Shown: positions 6,266 through 14,637, counted from the first letter of the stretch. The stretch: 24,882 nucleotides of DNA from JBKHBQ01 sp046542305 (GCA_046542305.1 JBKHBQ010000023.1:1-24882); one strand, 5' to 3'. Notes: a model not told the origin generated them from the sequence alone. Program-made: numbers and translations.

Positions 6266-8050
6266 ATGATTGAAAAGCTGCTGATCAAATATACGGTTGA
6301 AGCCATCCAACATCTTTACGGGCAAACCATCGAAGAAAAACAGGTACAGGTGCAGAAAACCCGCCGCGAATTCGAAGGCGACCTGACCATTGTAGTTTTT
6401 CCCTTCCTGAGGTTTTCCAAAAAAAGTCCGGAACAAACAGCGCAGGATCTGGGCAATTATCTTGTTGAAAAACTCATAGAGGTAAACAGGTTCGGGGTGA
6501 TCAAAGGTTTTCTGAACCTGGTGATCAGCGACGGTTACTGGTTAAATTTCTACCGCGATCAACTGCAGAATCCGGTTTTCGGGTTGCAGCCTGAAAAAGA
6601 GGGCAAACCTGTGGTGATTGAATATTCATCTCCCAATACCAACAAGCCCCTGCACCTTGGTCATATCCGCAACATTCTGCTGGGCCATTCCCTTGCGAAA
6701 CTCATCGAAGCCACCGGCAAAAAAACGGTAAGGGTTAACCTGGTGAATGATCGCGGCATTCACATCTGTAAATCGATGCTGGCCTGGAAGAAATGGGGCG
6801 ACGGCGAAACCCCGCAATCCAGCGGCATGAAGGGCGATCACCTTGTGGGAAAGTATTACGTGATGTTCGACAAGCATTACAAGGCCGAAATTGCCGAACT
6901 GGTGAAGAACGGCATGGACGAAGAACTGGCCGAAAAGGAAGCTTCGCTGCTGATGGAAGCCCAGGAGCTGCTGCAGAAATGGGAAGCCCGCAACCCGGAA
7001 GTGCTTGATCTTTGGAACACCATGAACGGCTGGGTATACCGGGGGTTCGACAAAACCTACGAGCGCATGGGAGTGGAATTCGATAAAATATACCACGAAT
7101 CGGAAACCTACCTGCTCGGGCGCGAACTGGTACATGAAGGTTTGGAAAAAGGTGTTTTTCATAAAAAGGAAAACGGCTCGGTGTGGTGCGACCTTACGGA
7201 TGAAGGCCTGGATGAGAAGCTCCTGCTCCGTGCCGACGGCACTTCGGTATACATGACGCAGGATTTGGGTACCGCTCAGCTTCGCAGGGATGAATACGAT
7301 CCTGAAAAGCTGGTGTATGTGGTGGGCAACGAGCAGAATTATCATTTCGAAGTACTTAAAAAAATCTTGAAAAAGCTGGGCCGCGACTGGGCCGAAGATA
7401 TATTTCATCTTTCCTACGGCATGGTGGAATTGCCCCATGGCCGGATGAAATCGCGTGAAGGCACCGTGGTAGACGCCGACGACCTGATGGAAGAAATGTA
7501 CCTGACGGCAAAAAAAACTACCGAAGAGCTGGGAAAGATAGACGATTTTGATGAACGCGAAAAAGAACGCCTCTTCAATATGATCAGCCTGGGTGCGCTC
7601 AAATATTTTATTCTGAAGGTTGATCCGAAAAAAACCATGCTTTTCAATCCCGAAGAATCTATCGATTTCAACGGCAATACCGGGCCATTTATTCAATACA
7701 CCCATGCCCGCATCAGGTCGCTTTTTCGCAAGGCCACCGAAAAAGGTAAGATTATTCTGGATCATTCGGTCCCCCGTGAAGTTTCGGCAAAAGAAAAACA
7801 CTTATTAAAGTTGCTCTACGATTTTCCGGCAGTGGTTGCCGAAGCAGGGGCGGATTACACTCCGGCGCTTATTGCAAATTACGTTTATGAACTGGCGAAG
7901 GAATTCAACCAGTTTTATCAGGAAGTGCCGATTCTGCGCGAAGAGAACGATGTGCTGGTTACTTTCAGGCTGGAGTTGTCGGGTTTTGTGGGCCGTGTGA
8001 TCAAAAGCGGTATGGATCTGCTGGGGATTGAGGTGCCCGATCGGATGTAG
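6266..8050 (+). CDS. argS: Arginyl-tRNA synthetase
   Basis: The 594-residue class I aminoacyl-tRNA synthetase charges tRNA-Arg with arginine using ATP in the cytoplasm. Domains in order: N-terminal Add-1 domain for tRNA D-loop recognition (residues 1-90 or so), the catalytic Rossmann fold with SSPNTNKPLHLGHIRN (121-136, the HIGH signature is HLGH), the late catalytic loop GRMKSREG (392-399, in place of KMSKS), and a C-terminal DALR helical anticodon-binding domain (from about 480). The length is normal. The ATG at 6266 (MIEKLLIKYTVEAI) is chosen because the family begins there. An upstream in-frame GTG at 6188 would add 26 unrelated residues and would place the -7 box inside the gene. The last 50 bp overlap the 3' end of the opposing gene. 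Confidence 0.97.
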   Translation: MIEKLLIKYTVEAIQHLYGQTIEEKQVQVQKTRREFEGDLTIVVFPFLRFSKKSPEQTAQDLGNYLVEKLIEVNRFGVIKGFLNLVISDGYWLNFYRDQLQNPVFGLQPEKEGKPVVIEYSSPNTNKPLHLGHIRNILLGHSLAKLIEATGKKTVRVNLVNDRGIHICKSMLAWKKWGDGETPQSSGMKGDHLVGKYYVMFDKHYKAEIAELVKNGMDEELAEKEASLLMEAQELLQKWEARNPEVLDLWNTMNGWVYRGFDKTYERMGVEFDKIYHESETYLLGRELVHEGLEKGVFHKKENGSVWCDLTDEGLDEKLLLRADGTSVYMTQDLGTAQLRRDEYDPEKLVYVVGNEQNYHFEVLKKILKKLGRDWAEDIFHLSYGMVELPHGRMKSREGTVVDADDLMEEMYLTAKKTTEELGKIDDFDEREKERLFNMISLGALKYFILKVDPKKTMLFNPEESIDFNGNTGPFIQYTHARIRSLFRKATEKGKIILDHSVPREVSAKEKHLLKLLYDFPAVVAEAGADYTPALIANYVYELAKEFNQFYQEVPILREENDVLVTFRLELSGFVGRVIKSGMDLLGIEVPDRM

Positions 8051-8759
8051 CGAATATGCCTTCGATTTCCTGACGGAGTTTCCAGAAACTTCCCTCATCG
8101 CAATGATCAGAATACACACCGATGAAATCGATGAACTGACCATGCAGGAAGGTTTCTGCCAAAAAACTGTCGAACAGGTAAAAACCGCTGTTGCTTTTTA
8201 TTTCATCCATCCATGGCTTTAAATCACGGATGTCGATGTATTGGGTGATGGGTAGCAGAAACCGGTGGGGATCGTTCCGGTCCTGATACATTCCATCACT
8301 GATTCTGTCGAATTCGGCATAGCACTTATAATGAATGTAGCTGCTGAAATTTTTCACCTTTCTGTCGCTGAAAAATTGCATTCCGATGTTTTTCAGGTTT
8401 CCGATCAGATTATCCGGAAGGTGGTTCTGAGAGAGTTTGATGCGGATACAAAGTTGGTGTTCGTTCTGAAAGCTCATATAGCCCGGGCTGATTCTTGCCA
8501 TATCATTTTCATGAGCGCTTAAAATAGCATTGTGCCTGAGGACGATATCCTGAAAACACAATATTCTGTTTTTTACCAGCAGATATACAAGCCTTTTTCC
8601 GCTCACGTGCTTTTCAGGAGGAAAGTTCTTCCAGGCGTAATAGTCAGGTGTGGTATCCGATTCGAGGACCAGGCAGTTGTGGATGCCGCTTTCGGAAGAG
8701 CGACCCACAGTGCGTTCGATTTTGAAACAAACGAGGCCATCAAAATTGGGAGCATCCAT
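8001..8759 (-). CDS. Unrecognised 252-residue protein
   Basis: I do not recognise this protein. It has no signal peptide or membrane segment, so it is probably cytoplasmic. It is mixed alpha/beta, rich in aromatic and charged residues, with scattered His and Cys (for example ESGIHNCLVLESD near residue 24, YIHYKCYAEFD in the middle, and YSDHCDEGSFW near the end). None forms an obvious metal site or catalytic signature. The coding assignment is supported by a long frame with balanced amino-acid use, an ATG at 8759, and the absence of a competing frame across 8051-8759. Its stop lies 50 bp inside argS, so the two genes overlap tail to tail and the last 16 or so residues share DNA with argS. No convincing promoter was found upstream. 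Confidence 0.75.
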   Translation of the reverse strand: MDAPNFDGLVCFKIERTVGRSSESGIHNCLVLESDTTPDYYAWKNFPPEKHVSGKRLVYLLVKNRILCFQDIVLRHNAILSAHENDMARISPGYMSFQNEHQLCIRIKLSQNHLPDNLIGNLKNIGMQFFSDRKVKNFSSYIHYKCYAEFDRISDGMYQDRNDPHRFLLPITQYIDIRDLKPWMDEIKSNSGFYLFDSFLAETFLHGQFIDFIGVYSDHCDEGSFWKLRQEIEGIFATSDRAPQSPADPYRF

Positions 8760-8884
8760 ATCACATTGATTTTTAATTTAACAATGATCGGGCAAAACAC
8801 GTAAAGTTAATGAAAATGCGGGTGTTAAGCAAGTTAATGTCCGGGTTTTTATGAGGAAAAAATGCGAAGTAAACAGGTGGTTCT

Positions 8885-9574
8885 CTATTTGGAGGTTGCT
8901 GCGGCAGTTGCGGCTGCCGACGCGGCAATGGATCCGATGAGGGCCATTTGTACGGCGGCTACGGTTCCGTTCAGTGCTTTGGCTATGTCGTTGCTTTTCA
9001 TGATCTCTTTTATACGTTTGCGGGCCTTGCTTCTTTCCCCCCGTTCGAAAAAAGTGCCTGAAATGCGGGTGGCACCTGCCAGTCCGATTAGCAGATATGT
9101 GTCGCGCGTACCGAGTTGACGTTTCAGGACAACCTTTTGGATGTCGTCGATCATCGACTTTCGCAGCCTCGTATCGCGTGCAGGGTATTTATCATATTTA
9201 AAGAATAGCAGTGCAGTGGCTTCTTCTTTTTTCAGGTAGCGTTTTTCAACAAGGCCGTCCAGAATTATGTTCTTTATTTTTTTGTAGGCGCCCGATTGAG
9301 CGAATTTGCTTATCCAGGTACTGATCCTTTTATTTCGCCCGGCCCTGGCCAGCCGTTCGATGATTATATCCAACGCTTCATCCCCGGTTTTTTTGGTATC
9401 CGAAAGGATTACCTTTTTATCCTCAACCTTGATTTTGTTCAATTCGGCCAGTTCGAGCATGGCCGCGCCTGCTATTCCATAACTGTGATATCCGGATAAC
9501 GCGGGGGGTTTTCCCTTTTCAGGATGCCAGGCCAGTAATACGTACTTTTCTTTGAGGGTCAGTTCTTTTTCCAT
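8885..9574 (-). CDS. GPP34 (GOLPH3/VPS74-like) domain protein
   Basis: The 229-residue protein has the GPP34 fold of eukaryotic Golgi phosphoprotein 3. It shows the N-terminal LTLKEKYVLLAWHPEKGK, the GIAGAAMLELAELNKIKVEDKKV helix-strand unit (about residues 33-55), a basic central region with YKKIKNIILDGLVEKRYLKKEE, and a LGTRDTYLLIGLAGATRI segment. Eukaryotic GOLPH3 binds PI4P on Golgi membranes and retains glycosyltransferases; bacterial members have no settled role. An unusual feature is the C terminus, where about the last 28 residues are Ala-rich and hydrophobic (AAVQMALIGSIAASAAATAA), possibly membrane-inserting. A TACATTTG -7 element lies upstream (9604-9597). It is 125 bp upstream of the 252-aa gene on the same strand. 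Confidence 0.85.
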   Translation of the reverse strand: MEKELTLKEKYVLLAWHPEKGKPPALSGYHSYGIAGAAMLELAELNKIKVEDKKVILSDTKKTGDEALDIIIERLARAGRNKRISTWISKFAQSGAYKKIKNIILDGLVEKRYLKKEEATALLFFKYDKYPARDTRLRKSMIDDIQKVVLKRQLGTRDTYLLIGLAGATRISGTFFERGERSKARKRIKEIMKSNDIAKALNGTVAAVQMALIGSIAASAAATAAATSK

Positions 9575-9596
9575 GGTTTGTTTTTTATATGTTTAG

Positions 9597-9604
9597 CAAA
9601 TGTA
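9597..9604 (-). promoter_or_regulatory. -7 promoter element for the GPP34 gene
   Basis: The minus strand reads TACATTTG, matching TAnnTTTG, 22 nt before the ATG at 9574. A TGTTG sequence about 20 nt further upstream is an imperfect match to the -33 TTTG element. Confidence 0.45.
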
Positions 9605-9798
9605 AGTTTTTTAGCATAATTCTACAACATAAAAGCGAAAGTGGTTGAAGTGAGGATAAATGTTTATTTGAGTATCCAAATACTTTAAATGGTTTACAAA
9701 TAAGATGTTGCATCGTTAAAATATGTTAAAGCAAAGTGTTGTATTTTATCTGCCCACCTAATTTGCTTTTTTTTGCACACCAAAAAAATCGGAAGCCT

Positions 9799-10728
9799 AT
9801 GGATATTGTTGTTAAAAACCTTACCAAAATCTACGGCACCCAACGTGCCGTCGACGATATTTCGTTCCGGGTAAAAACCGGCGAAGTTCTCGGTTTCCTC
9901 GGTCCCAATGGTGCCGGAAAAACCACCACCATGAAAGCCATTACCACTTACCTCAATCCTGATGAGGGGGATATCAAGGTAGGGGAGTTTTCCATTCATG
10001 AGCACCCCGAAGACATCAAGCGGAACATCGGCTACCTTCCCGAAAGCAATCCGCTTTACCAGGAGATGCCCATCATCGACTACCTGAAGTTTGTAGCCAA
10101 TCTACAGGGTATTCCGTCCGAAAAAATAAAGGAGAGGATTAGGGAAATGGTGCTGGTTTGCGGTCTCGAAGGCGAGAAACACAAAAAAATCAGCGAGCTG
10201 TCTAAAGGTTACCGCCAGCGTGTGGGCCTGGCTCAGGCATTGATTCACGATCCGGAGGTGCTCATCCTCGACGAGCCTACCACAGGTCTCGACCCTAACC
10301 AGATCGTAGAGATCCGTGAGCTGATCAAGAAGATCGGCCGCGAAAAAACCGTCATCCTCAGTTCGCACATCCTGGCCGAGGTGGAAGCCACCTGCGACCG
10401 CATCATGATCATCAACAAGGGAAAGATTGTAGCCGACGGCACCTCGGAAGAACTCCGCAAACATGCACAGGGCAAGGAAATTCTGAAGGTGACCATCGAG
10501 GGCGCCGAAAACAATGATGCGTTCGAAAAACTGTCGAGTCTCGAAACCGTGGAACTTGTCGACCGGATCAATGCCGGCGCCGGAACCTTCGAGGTGCAGA
10601 GCAGGCAGGGGCAGTCGTCGCGTAAAGCCATTTTCAGGCTTTGTGTGGATAACAACTGGGTGCTCACGCAGCTTTGCCCGGTTGAAACCAAACTCGAGGA
10701 TGTGTTCCGCGAACTTACACTGAGCTAA
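9799..10728 (+). CDS. gldA: ABC transporter ATP-binding subunit, GldA
   Basis: The 309-residue protein is the ATPase of the GldAFG ABC complex, acting at the cytoplasmic face of the inner membrane. Visible motifs are Walker A GPNGAGKT (residues 35-42), the signature region LSKGYRQR (134-141, with SKGYRQR in place of SGGQ, as usual for this branch), Walker B VLILDEP (154-160) and the SSH switch (about residue 190). A roughly 80-residue C-terminal extension ends with TKLEDVFRELT, common in the ABC-2 exporter class. In Flavobacterium, gldA is needed for gliding, but non-gliding Bacteroidota also keep it. The ATG at 9799 is chosen over an in-frame non-ATG start at 9736. A TAATTTG sequence just upstream is a near match to the -7 box. 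It is the first gene of a four-gene operon. Confidence 0.92.
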   Translation: MDIVVKNLTKIYGTQRAVDDISFRVKTGEVLGFLGPNGAGKTTTMKAITTYLNPDEGDIKVGEFSIHEHPEDIKRNIGYLPESNPLYQEMPIIDYLKFVANLQGIPSEKIKERIREMVLVCGLEGEKHKKISELSKGYRQRVGLAQALIHDPEVLILDEPTTGLDPNQIVEIRELIKKIGREKTVILSSHILAEVEATCDRIMIINKGKIVADGTSEELRKHAQGKEILKVTIEGAENNDAFEKLSSLETVELVDRINAGAGTFEVQSRQGQSSRKAIFRLCVDNNWVLTQLCPVETKLEDVFRELTLS

Positions 10729-10800
10729 TTAAATCCCGGGGCTTCCCGCTCCGGATTCATGAAAAATTATCATTCATCGATCAATAAAAATATTCATGAT

Positions 10801-11520
10801 ATGAAGCAAATTTGGGTTATCAGTAAAAGAGAGTTGCAATCGTTTTTCGATTCGCTGACCGCCTATATCATGCTCATCGCGTTTCTGGGCTTCAGCGGGT
10901 TGTTTACCTGGCTTTACGGTTCCGATATCTTTTTTATCAAGCAGGCCAGTTTGCAGGCGTTTTTCGGCGTGGCATACTGGACCCTGTTCTTTTTTATCCC
11001 GGCACTCACCATGCGGCAGTTTGCCGAGGAAAACAAAACCGGAACCATCGAACTGTTGCTTACACGTTCGGTTAACGACTGGCAGGTGGTGCTCGGAAAA
11101 TTCCTGGCCACATTGCTGCTGATCGTGCTGGCCCTGGTCTTTACCATTCCGTACTACATCACGGTGGCCAGCCTTGGCAATATCGATCACGGTGCCACCA
11201 TCAGCGGATACCTTGGGCTGATCCTGATCAGCGCGGCCTATATCAGCATCGGAATTTTCACCAGCAGCATCACCAACAATCAGATCGTGGGATTTCTGCT
11301 GGCGCTGGCTATTGGCATCCTGTTTCACTTTGTGTTTTCGTTTCTGGCCGGAGGCGCTGGCGGAATCGCCAGCGAAGTTTTGTACTACCTGAGCATCAGT
11401 TCGCATTTCGAATCGATTTCGCGTGGGGTGATCGACAGCAAAGATCTGATCTTTTTCCTCTCGATCATTTTCCTCGGTCTGGTAAGTACTGAAGCCATTT
11501 TACAGAAAAACAGGAATTAA
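10801..11520 (+). CDS. gldF: ABC-2 type permease, GldF
   Basis: The 239-residue membrane protein has six predicted helices, typical of ABC-2 permeases. The start MKQIWVISKRELQSFFDSLT is the conserved amphipathic N terminus of GldF-type proteins. The loop MRQFAEENKTGTIELLLTRS, followed by VNDWQVVLGKF, is the cytoplasmic coupling segment diagnostic for this family. It should form the membrane channel partnered with the GldA ATPase. The ATG at 10801 gives the natural N terminus; another in-frame ATG at 10759 would add 14 polar residues and cannot be excluded. It follows gldA by 72 bp and precedes gldG by 26 bp. Confidence 0.92.
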   Translation: MKQIWVISKRELQSFFDSLTAYIMLIAFLGFSGLFTWLYGSDIFFIKQASLQAFFGVAYWTLFFFIPALTMRQFAEENKTGTIELLLTRSVNDWQVVLGKFLATLLLIVLALVFTIPYYITVASLGNIDHGATISGYLGLILISAAYISIGIFTSSITNNQIVGFLLALAIGILFHFVFSFLAGGAGGIASEVLYYLSISSHFESISRGVIDSKDLIFFLSIIFLGLVSTEAILQKNRN

Positions 11521-11546
11521 AACCATTACTGAAAAAAATTGCAACA

Positions 11547-13064
11547 ATGAAAAAAAAGAAGTCTATCATATCGCAGTTGATTTTGATTGTGGTTGCGCTG
11601 GTTCTAATAAATGTGCTTTCGAATCAATTCTTCTTCAGGCTCGATTTTACCGAAGACAACATTTATACCCTCAGCGATGCAACCCGTGATATTCTCGAAA
11701 ACCTGGATGAACCGGTTACCGTTACGGCCTATTTTACCAGCGGCAGTCAGCCGGAGATCGAAAAAACCCGTAAGGATTTCAAGGATCTGCTCATCGAATA
11801 TTCCAGCGTTTCGGACGGCATGGTAAATTACGAATTCCTGAATCCCAACAAAGATCCCGAGGTTGAACAACAGGCCATGCAATCGGGCATTCAGCCGCTG
11901 GTGCTTAATGTAAGGGAAAAAGACCAGGTGAAACAACAAAAGGTTTATTTGGGTGCCAGAATCCAGATGGGTGAACGCACCGATATCATTCCCGTGCTTC
12001 AGCCAGGTGCTGCCATGGAGTACGCGCTGTCGTCATCCATCAAAAAACTCTCGGTGGTGGATAAGCCCGTGGTGGGTTTCCTCCAGGGACATGGCGAACC
12101 GTCGGTTATGGCATTCCAGCAGGCCATGGAACAATTGCAGGTGCTGTACGATGTGCAACCGGTAAACCTCACCGATACCACCGGTAACCTCGATCAATAC
12201 ATTTCGCTGGCTATTGTGGCTCCCACCGATTCGTTTTCAAATGCCCAACTGGCTAATCTCGACAGGTATCTTGCCAATGGTGGAAACCTGATGATTGCCT
12301 ACAACCAGGTGGAAGGCGATTTCCAGTCGATGCGCGGAACCACCGTTAACTCCAATCTGAGCAACTGGCTGAAAGGCAAAGGACTCGAAATGGAAAGCAA
12401 TTTTGTGATCGACCAGAATGCCGGAACGGTAGGCGTAAGACAGCAAACCGGATTTATGACCTACACGCGCCAGATTCCGTTTCACTACTGGCCCATGATC
12501 ACCGAGTTCGAAGAAACTCCGGTGACCAAAGGCCTGGAACAGGTGGTGCTGCAGTTTGCCAGCGTGATAAATTATACCGGCGACACCACCCTGCGCTTTA
12601 CTCCGTTGCTTAAGACTTCAGAACGATCAGGTACGCTCTCGGTTCCTGTGGTTTTCGATATTCAAAAGCAATGGACCGGAAATGATTTTCCGCTGTCGAA
12701 CCTTACGGTAGGTGCACTGCTTGAAGGGCCGATAGTTGGCAATAATGACTCGAAGATCATCCTGATTACCGACGGCGACTTTGCCGTTAACGGCGAAGGT
12801 GAGAATGCGCAACAGCGGCAGGCCGACAATGTGAGCCTTCTGGTGAATTCAATCGATTGGCTGTCCGACGAAACCGGTCTGATCGAACTCAGGACCAAGG
12901 AGGTTACTTCGCGACCGCTGAAAGAGCTGGAAGAAGGAAGACGTACTTTCCTGAAATGGTTGAATTTCCTGCTGCCCATCGTGCTGGTGATTGTTTATGG
13001 CATCGTCAGGATGCAGATGAGAAGAAGTACCCGAAACAAAAGAATGGAGGAAGGTTATGTTTAA
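11547..13064 (+). CDS. gldG: GldG, ABC auxiliary envelope subunit
   Basis: The 505-residue protein matches the GldG / ABC-type auxiliary family. An N-terminal membrane anchor (about residues 8-25, LILIVVALVLINVLSNQFF) is followed by a large extracytoplasmic domain and a C-terminal membrane helix (about 471-489, LNFLLPIVLVIVYGIVRMQM) with a basic tail. Landmarks are FTEDNIYTLSDATRDILENL near residue 34, a strand EPVTVTAYFTSG, the loop KPVVGFLQGHGEPSV near 173, and LANGGNLMIAYNQVEGDF. It is thought to work with GldF in the membrane. The stop overlaps the next gene by 8 bp, so translation is probably coupled. Confidence 0.92.
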   Translation: MKKKKSIISQLILIVVALVLINVLSNQFFFRLDFTEDNIYTLSDATRDILENLDEPVTVTAYFTSGSQPEIEKTRKDFKDLLIEYSSVSDGMVNYEFLNPNKDPEVEQQAMQSGIQPLVLNVREKDQVKQQKVYLGARIQMGERTDIIPVLQPGAAMEYALSSSIKKLSVVDKPVVGFLQGHGEPSVMAFQQAMEQLQVLYDVQPVNLTDTTGNLDQYISLAIVAPTDSFSNAQLANLDRYLANGGNLMIAYNQVEGDFQSMRGTTVNSNLSNWLKGKGLEMESNFVIDQNAGTVGVRQQTGFMTYTRQIPFHYWPMITEFEETPVTKGLEQVVLQFASVINYTGDTTLRFTPLLKTSERSGTLSVPVVFDIQKQWTGNDFPLSNLTVGALLEGPIVGNNDSKIILITDGDFAVNGEGENAQQRQADNVSLLVNSIDWLSDETGLIELRTKEVTSRPLKELEEGRRTFLKWLNFLLPIVLVIVYGIVRMQMRRSTRNKRMEEGYV

Positions 13065-14034
13065 AAAGCTGAATACAAAAACACTGGTCATCATTCTGGT
13101 GATCCTGGTAGCCATTTATTTTCTTGCCGATTATCTCGGAAATCGCGAACGTTCGTTCCGCAGCACGGTAGTTGATGTGGATACTACCCGCGTGACCGAT
13201 ATTTACATCCATATGCCAAAGGAGGCGATGGATGTTCATCTCAACAAGACCGCTCCCGGCGAGTGGCAGGTTTCGGCGGGGGCCGATGCCTTTGCTGCCG
13301 ATCAGAATGTAGTGAAAAACATTCTCGGGCAGTTCGCCGAAATGAAACCCAAACGCGTGGCTGCTGTCAGCAGCGATAGGTGGGAACAGTATGAGGTGAG
13401 CGATTCGACAGCTACGCGTGTGGTACTTAAAAATGAAGATAATGAACTTGCCGATCTGTACATTGGGAAGTTTTCATACTCGCAGTCGGAACAAGCTCAA
13501 GCACAGAATCCTTACCAGCAGCAGCGCGGAACCATGACCTCCTTTGTAAGGCTGGCGGATGAGGACAAGGTGTTTGCCGTGGATGGTTTCCTGAAGATGT
13601 CTTATCAAAAGGATATCAATTCCTACAGGAACAAAAGCCTGGTGAATGTAAACAAGGACGACATCTCCCGCGTAGTCTTCGATTATCCCGTCCAGGATTT
13701 TACACTCAGCAGGGAGCAGGAAAAGTGGATGCTCGACGGAATGGCAGCTGATTCTGCAAAAATGGTTAAGTATCTCAATACAATCGCCAGGCTGAACAGC
13801 TCAAGTTTTGTGGATCCTTCCACGTCCAAAACTGGCGATGCCACCCACGTGGTGCGAATCGAAGGAAACAATTTTTCGCCGGTTGAACTGAAAGCGTTCC
13901 CCACATCTGATACGCTGATCAATTACGTGGTAACCTCATCCAAAAATCCGGGCGCCGAATTTGACGGCTCCAAGGCACAGCTTTACGACAAGGTTTTTGT
14001 ATCGCAAAGCGAATTGCTGCCCGACGGCGAATAG
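13057..14034 (+). CDS. DUF4340 domain protein, membrane anchored
   Basis: The 325-residue protein begins with a single membrane anchor (about residues 9-26, TLVIILVILVAIYFLADYLG) followed by an extracytoplasmic beta-rich region. It has two similar halves: residues about 35-150 with DVDTTRVTDIYIH...PGEWQVSA, and about 195-300 with NVNKDDISRVVFDYPVQDFTLSREQEKWML. This internal duplication is characteristic of DUF4340. The family commonly sits next to gldG-type genes, and its ATG lies inside the end of gldG (8-bp overlap), so it is very likely a fourth component of the same envelope complex. Its molecular role is unknown. A strong terminator follows at 14056. Confidence 0.88.
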   Translation: MFKKLNTKTLVIILVILVAIYFLADYLGNRERSFRSTVVDVDTTRVTDIYIHMPKEAMDVHLNKTAPGEWQVSAGADAFAADQNVVKNILGQFAEMKPKRVAAVSSDRWEQYEVSDSTATRVVLKNEDNELADLYIGKFSYSQSEQAQAQNPYQQQRGTMTSFVRLADEDKVFAVDGFLKMSYQKDINSYRNKSLVNVNKDDISRVVFDYPVQDFTLSREQEKWMLDGMAADSAKMVKYLNTIARLNSSSFVDPSTSKTGDATHVVRIEGNNFSPVELKAFPTSDTLINYVVTSSKNPGAEFDGSKAQLYDKVFVSQSELLPDGE

Positions 14035-14055
14035 CATTGCCGGGAAAATAATCTG

Positions 14056-14086
14056 AAAGGCTGGTCCGGGGGGCTGGCCTTTTTTT
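14056..14086 (+). terminator. Terminator of the gldAFG-DUF4340 operon
   Basis: AAAGGC and GCCTTT arms, with further inner pairing that allows G-U pairs (TGGTCC against GGGCTG), form a long stem around a short G-rich loop. A run of T follows directly. It lies 22 bp beyond the DUF4340 stop. Confidence 0.85.
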
Positions 14087-14109
14087 GTCTGTGGATGTTT
14101 CTGGTTGCT

Positions 14110-14164
14110 CGCTTCACTGCGCTGCCTGCCTCATCTTTGCTTCGGCAAGGCGGGCGGCGAAGCG
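14110..14164. repeat. Imperfect GC-rich hairpin, possible dispersed repeat
   Basis: Outer arms CGCTTC (14110-14115) and GAAGCG (14159-14164) and inner arms GCCTGCC (14124-14130) and GGCGGGC (14150-14156, one G-T) can fold into one long imperfect stem with an 18-20 nt loop. The sequence is much more GC-rich than its surroundings, has no T-run and no coding signal. It looks like a REP-type intergenic element, though only one copy is visible here. Confidence 0.45.
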
Positions 14165-14600
14165 GGTTGTGAATGGTTTTGATTGATGTGATTGTTGTGA
14201 TTGTTGATTCACCCCGTGAATTCATCCCACCGGATTTTGTGGCTGCAGAGTGAGGTTGCGTAGTTGGCCGGCGGATTGCTCCGATTCACGGGGCGAATTT
14301 CAATGAACGAATAACCCGTTCCTCTTTTTTCCATTTATTTCTTCACCACCTATTACTCAGATGGCCACAGATTTGGAAGCTGCGGTCGATTCACCTTTAG
14401 GTCAGGGGTGCGGGCGGGCACGGTTGTGAATGGTTGCGATTGTTAGGAATCGTTGTGATAGTTTGATTCTCAATTCACCCCCGTGGATTCATCCCGTTGG
14501 ATTTTGTGGCTGCAGGGTGCCGTTGTATGGATGGCCGGCGGATTGCTCCGATTCACGGGGCGAATTTCAGGGTATAATAACCTTTTCCGTTTTTTCCAAT
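14165..14600. repeat. Two copies of a structured intergenic repeat, 267 bp apart
   Basis: This gene-free stretch holds two related units. Unit A spans about 14165-14332 and unit B about 14422-14597. They share a perfect 38-bp block (14265-14302 and 14532-14569), a perfect 17-bp block ggattttgtggctgcag (14232-14248 and 14499-14515), the lead-in ggttgtgaatggtt, and a T-rich ending ttttttcc. Within unit A the arms TTCACCCCGTGAAT (14208-14221) and ATTCACGGGGCGAA (14284-14297) are inverted with one mismatch, so each unit can fold into a long stem of about 90 nt. No coding sequence is supported. The 80 bp between units include a further gattcacc and a G-rich tract. This is probably a dispersed genomic repeat family. 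Confidence 0.75.
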
Positions 14601-14637
14601 AACTTTTTCCAAACGCTGCCACAGGGTTTCGAGCCTC

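Noticed and set aside
6626..7801. Long open frame (about 390 codons) antisense to argS
   Set aside because: It lies wholly inside argS, has an improbable composition rich in Phe, His and Gln, and reflects the codon bias of the sense gene read backwards.
13983..14225. Small minus-strand open frame over the gld operon terminator and first repeat
   Set aside because: It overlaps the end of the DUF4340 gene, the terminator and the hairpin, and has low-complexity composition.
14165..14600. CRISPR array in the repeat region
   Set aside because: There are only two long, diverged units 267 bp apart, not short identical repeats with unique spacers, and no cas genes are present.
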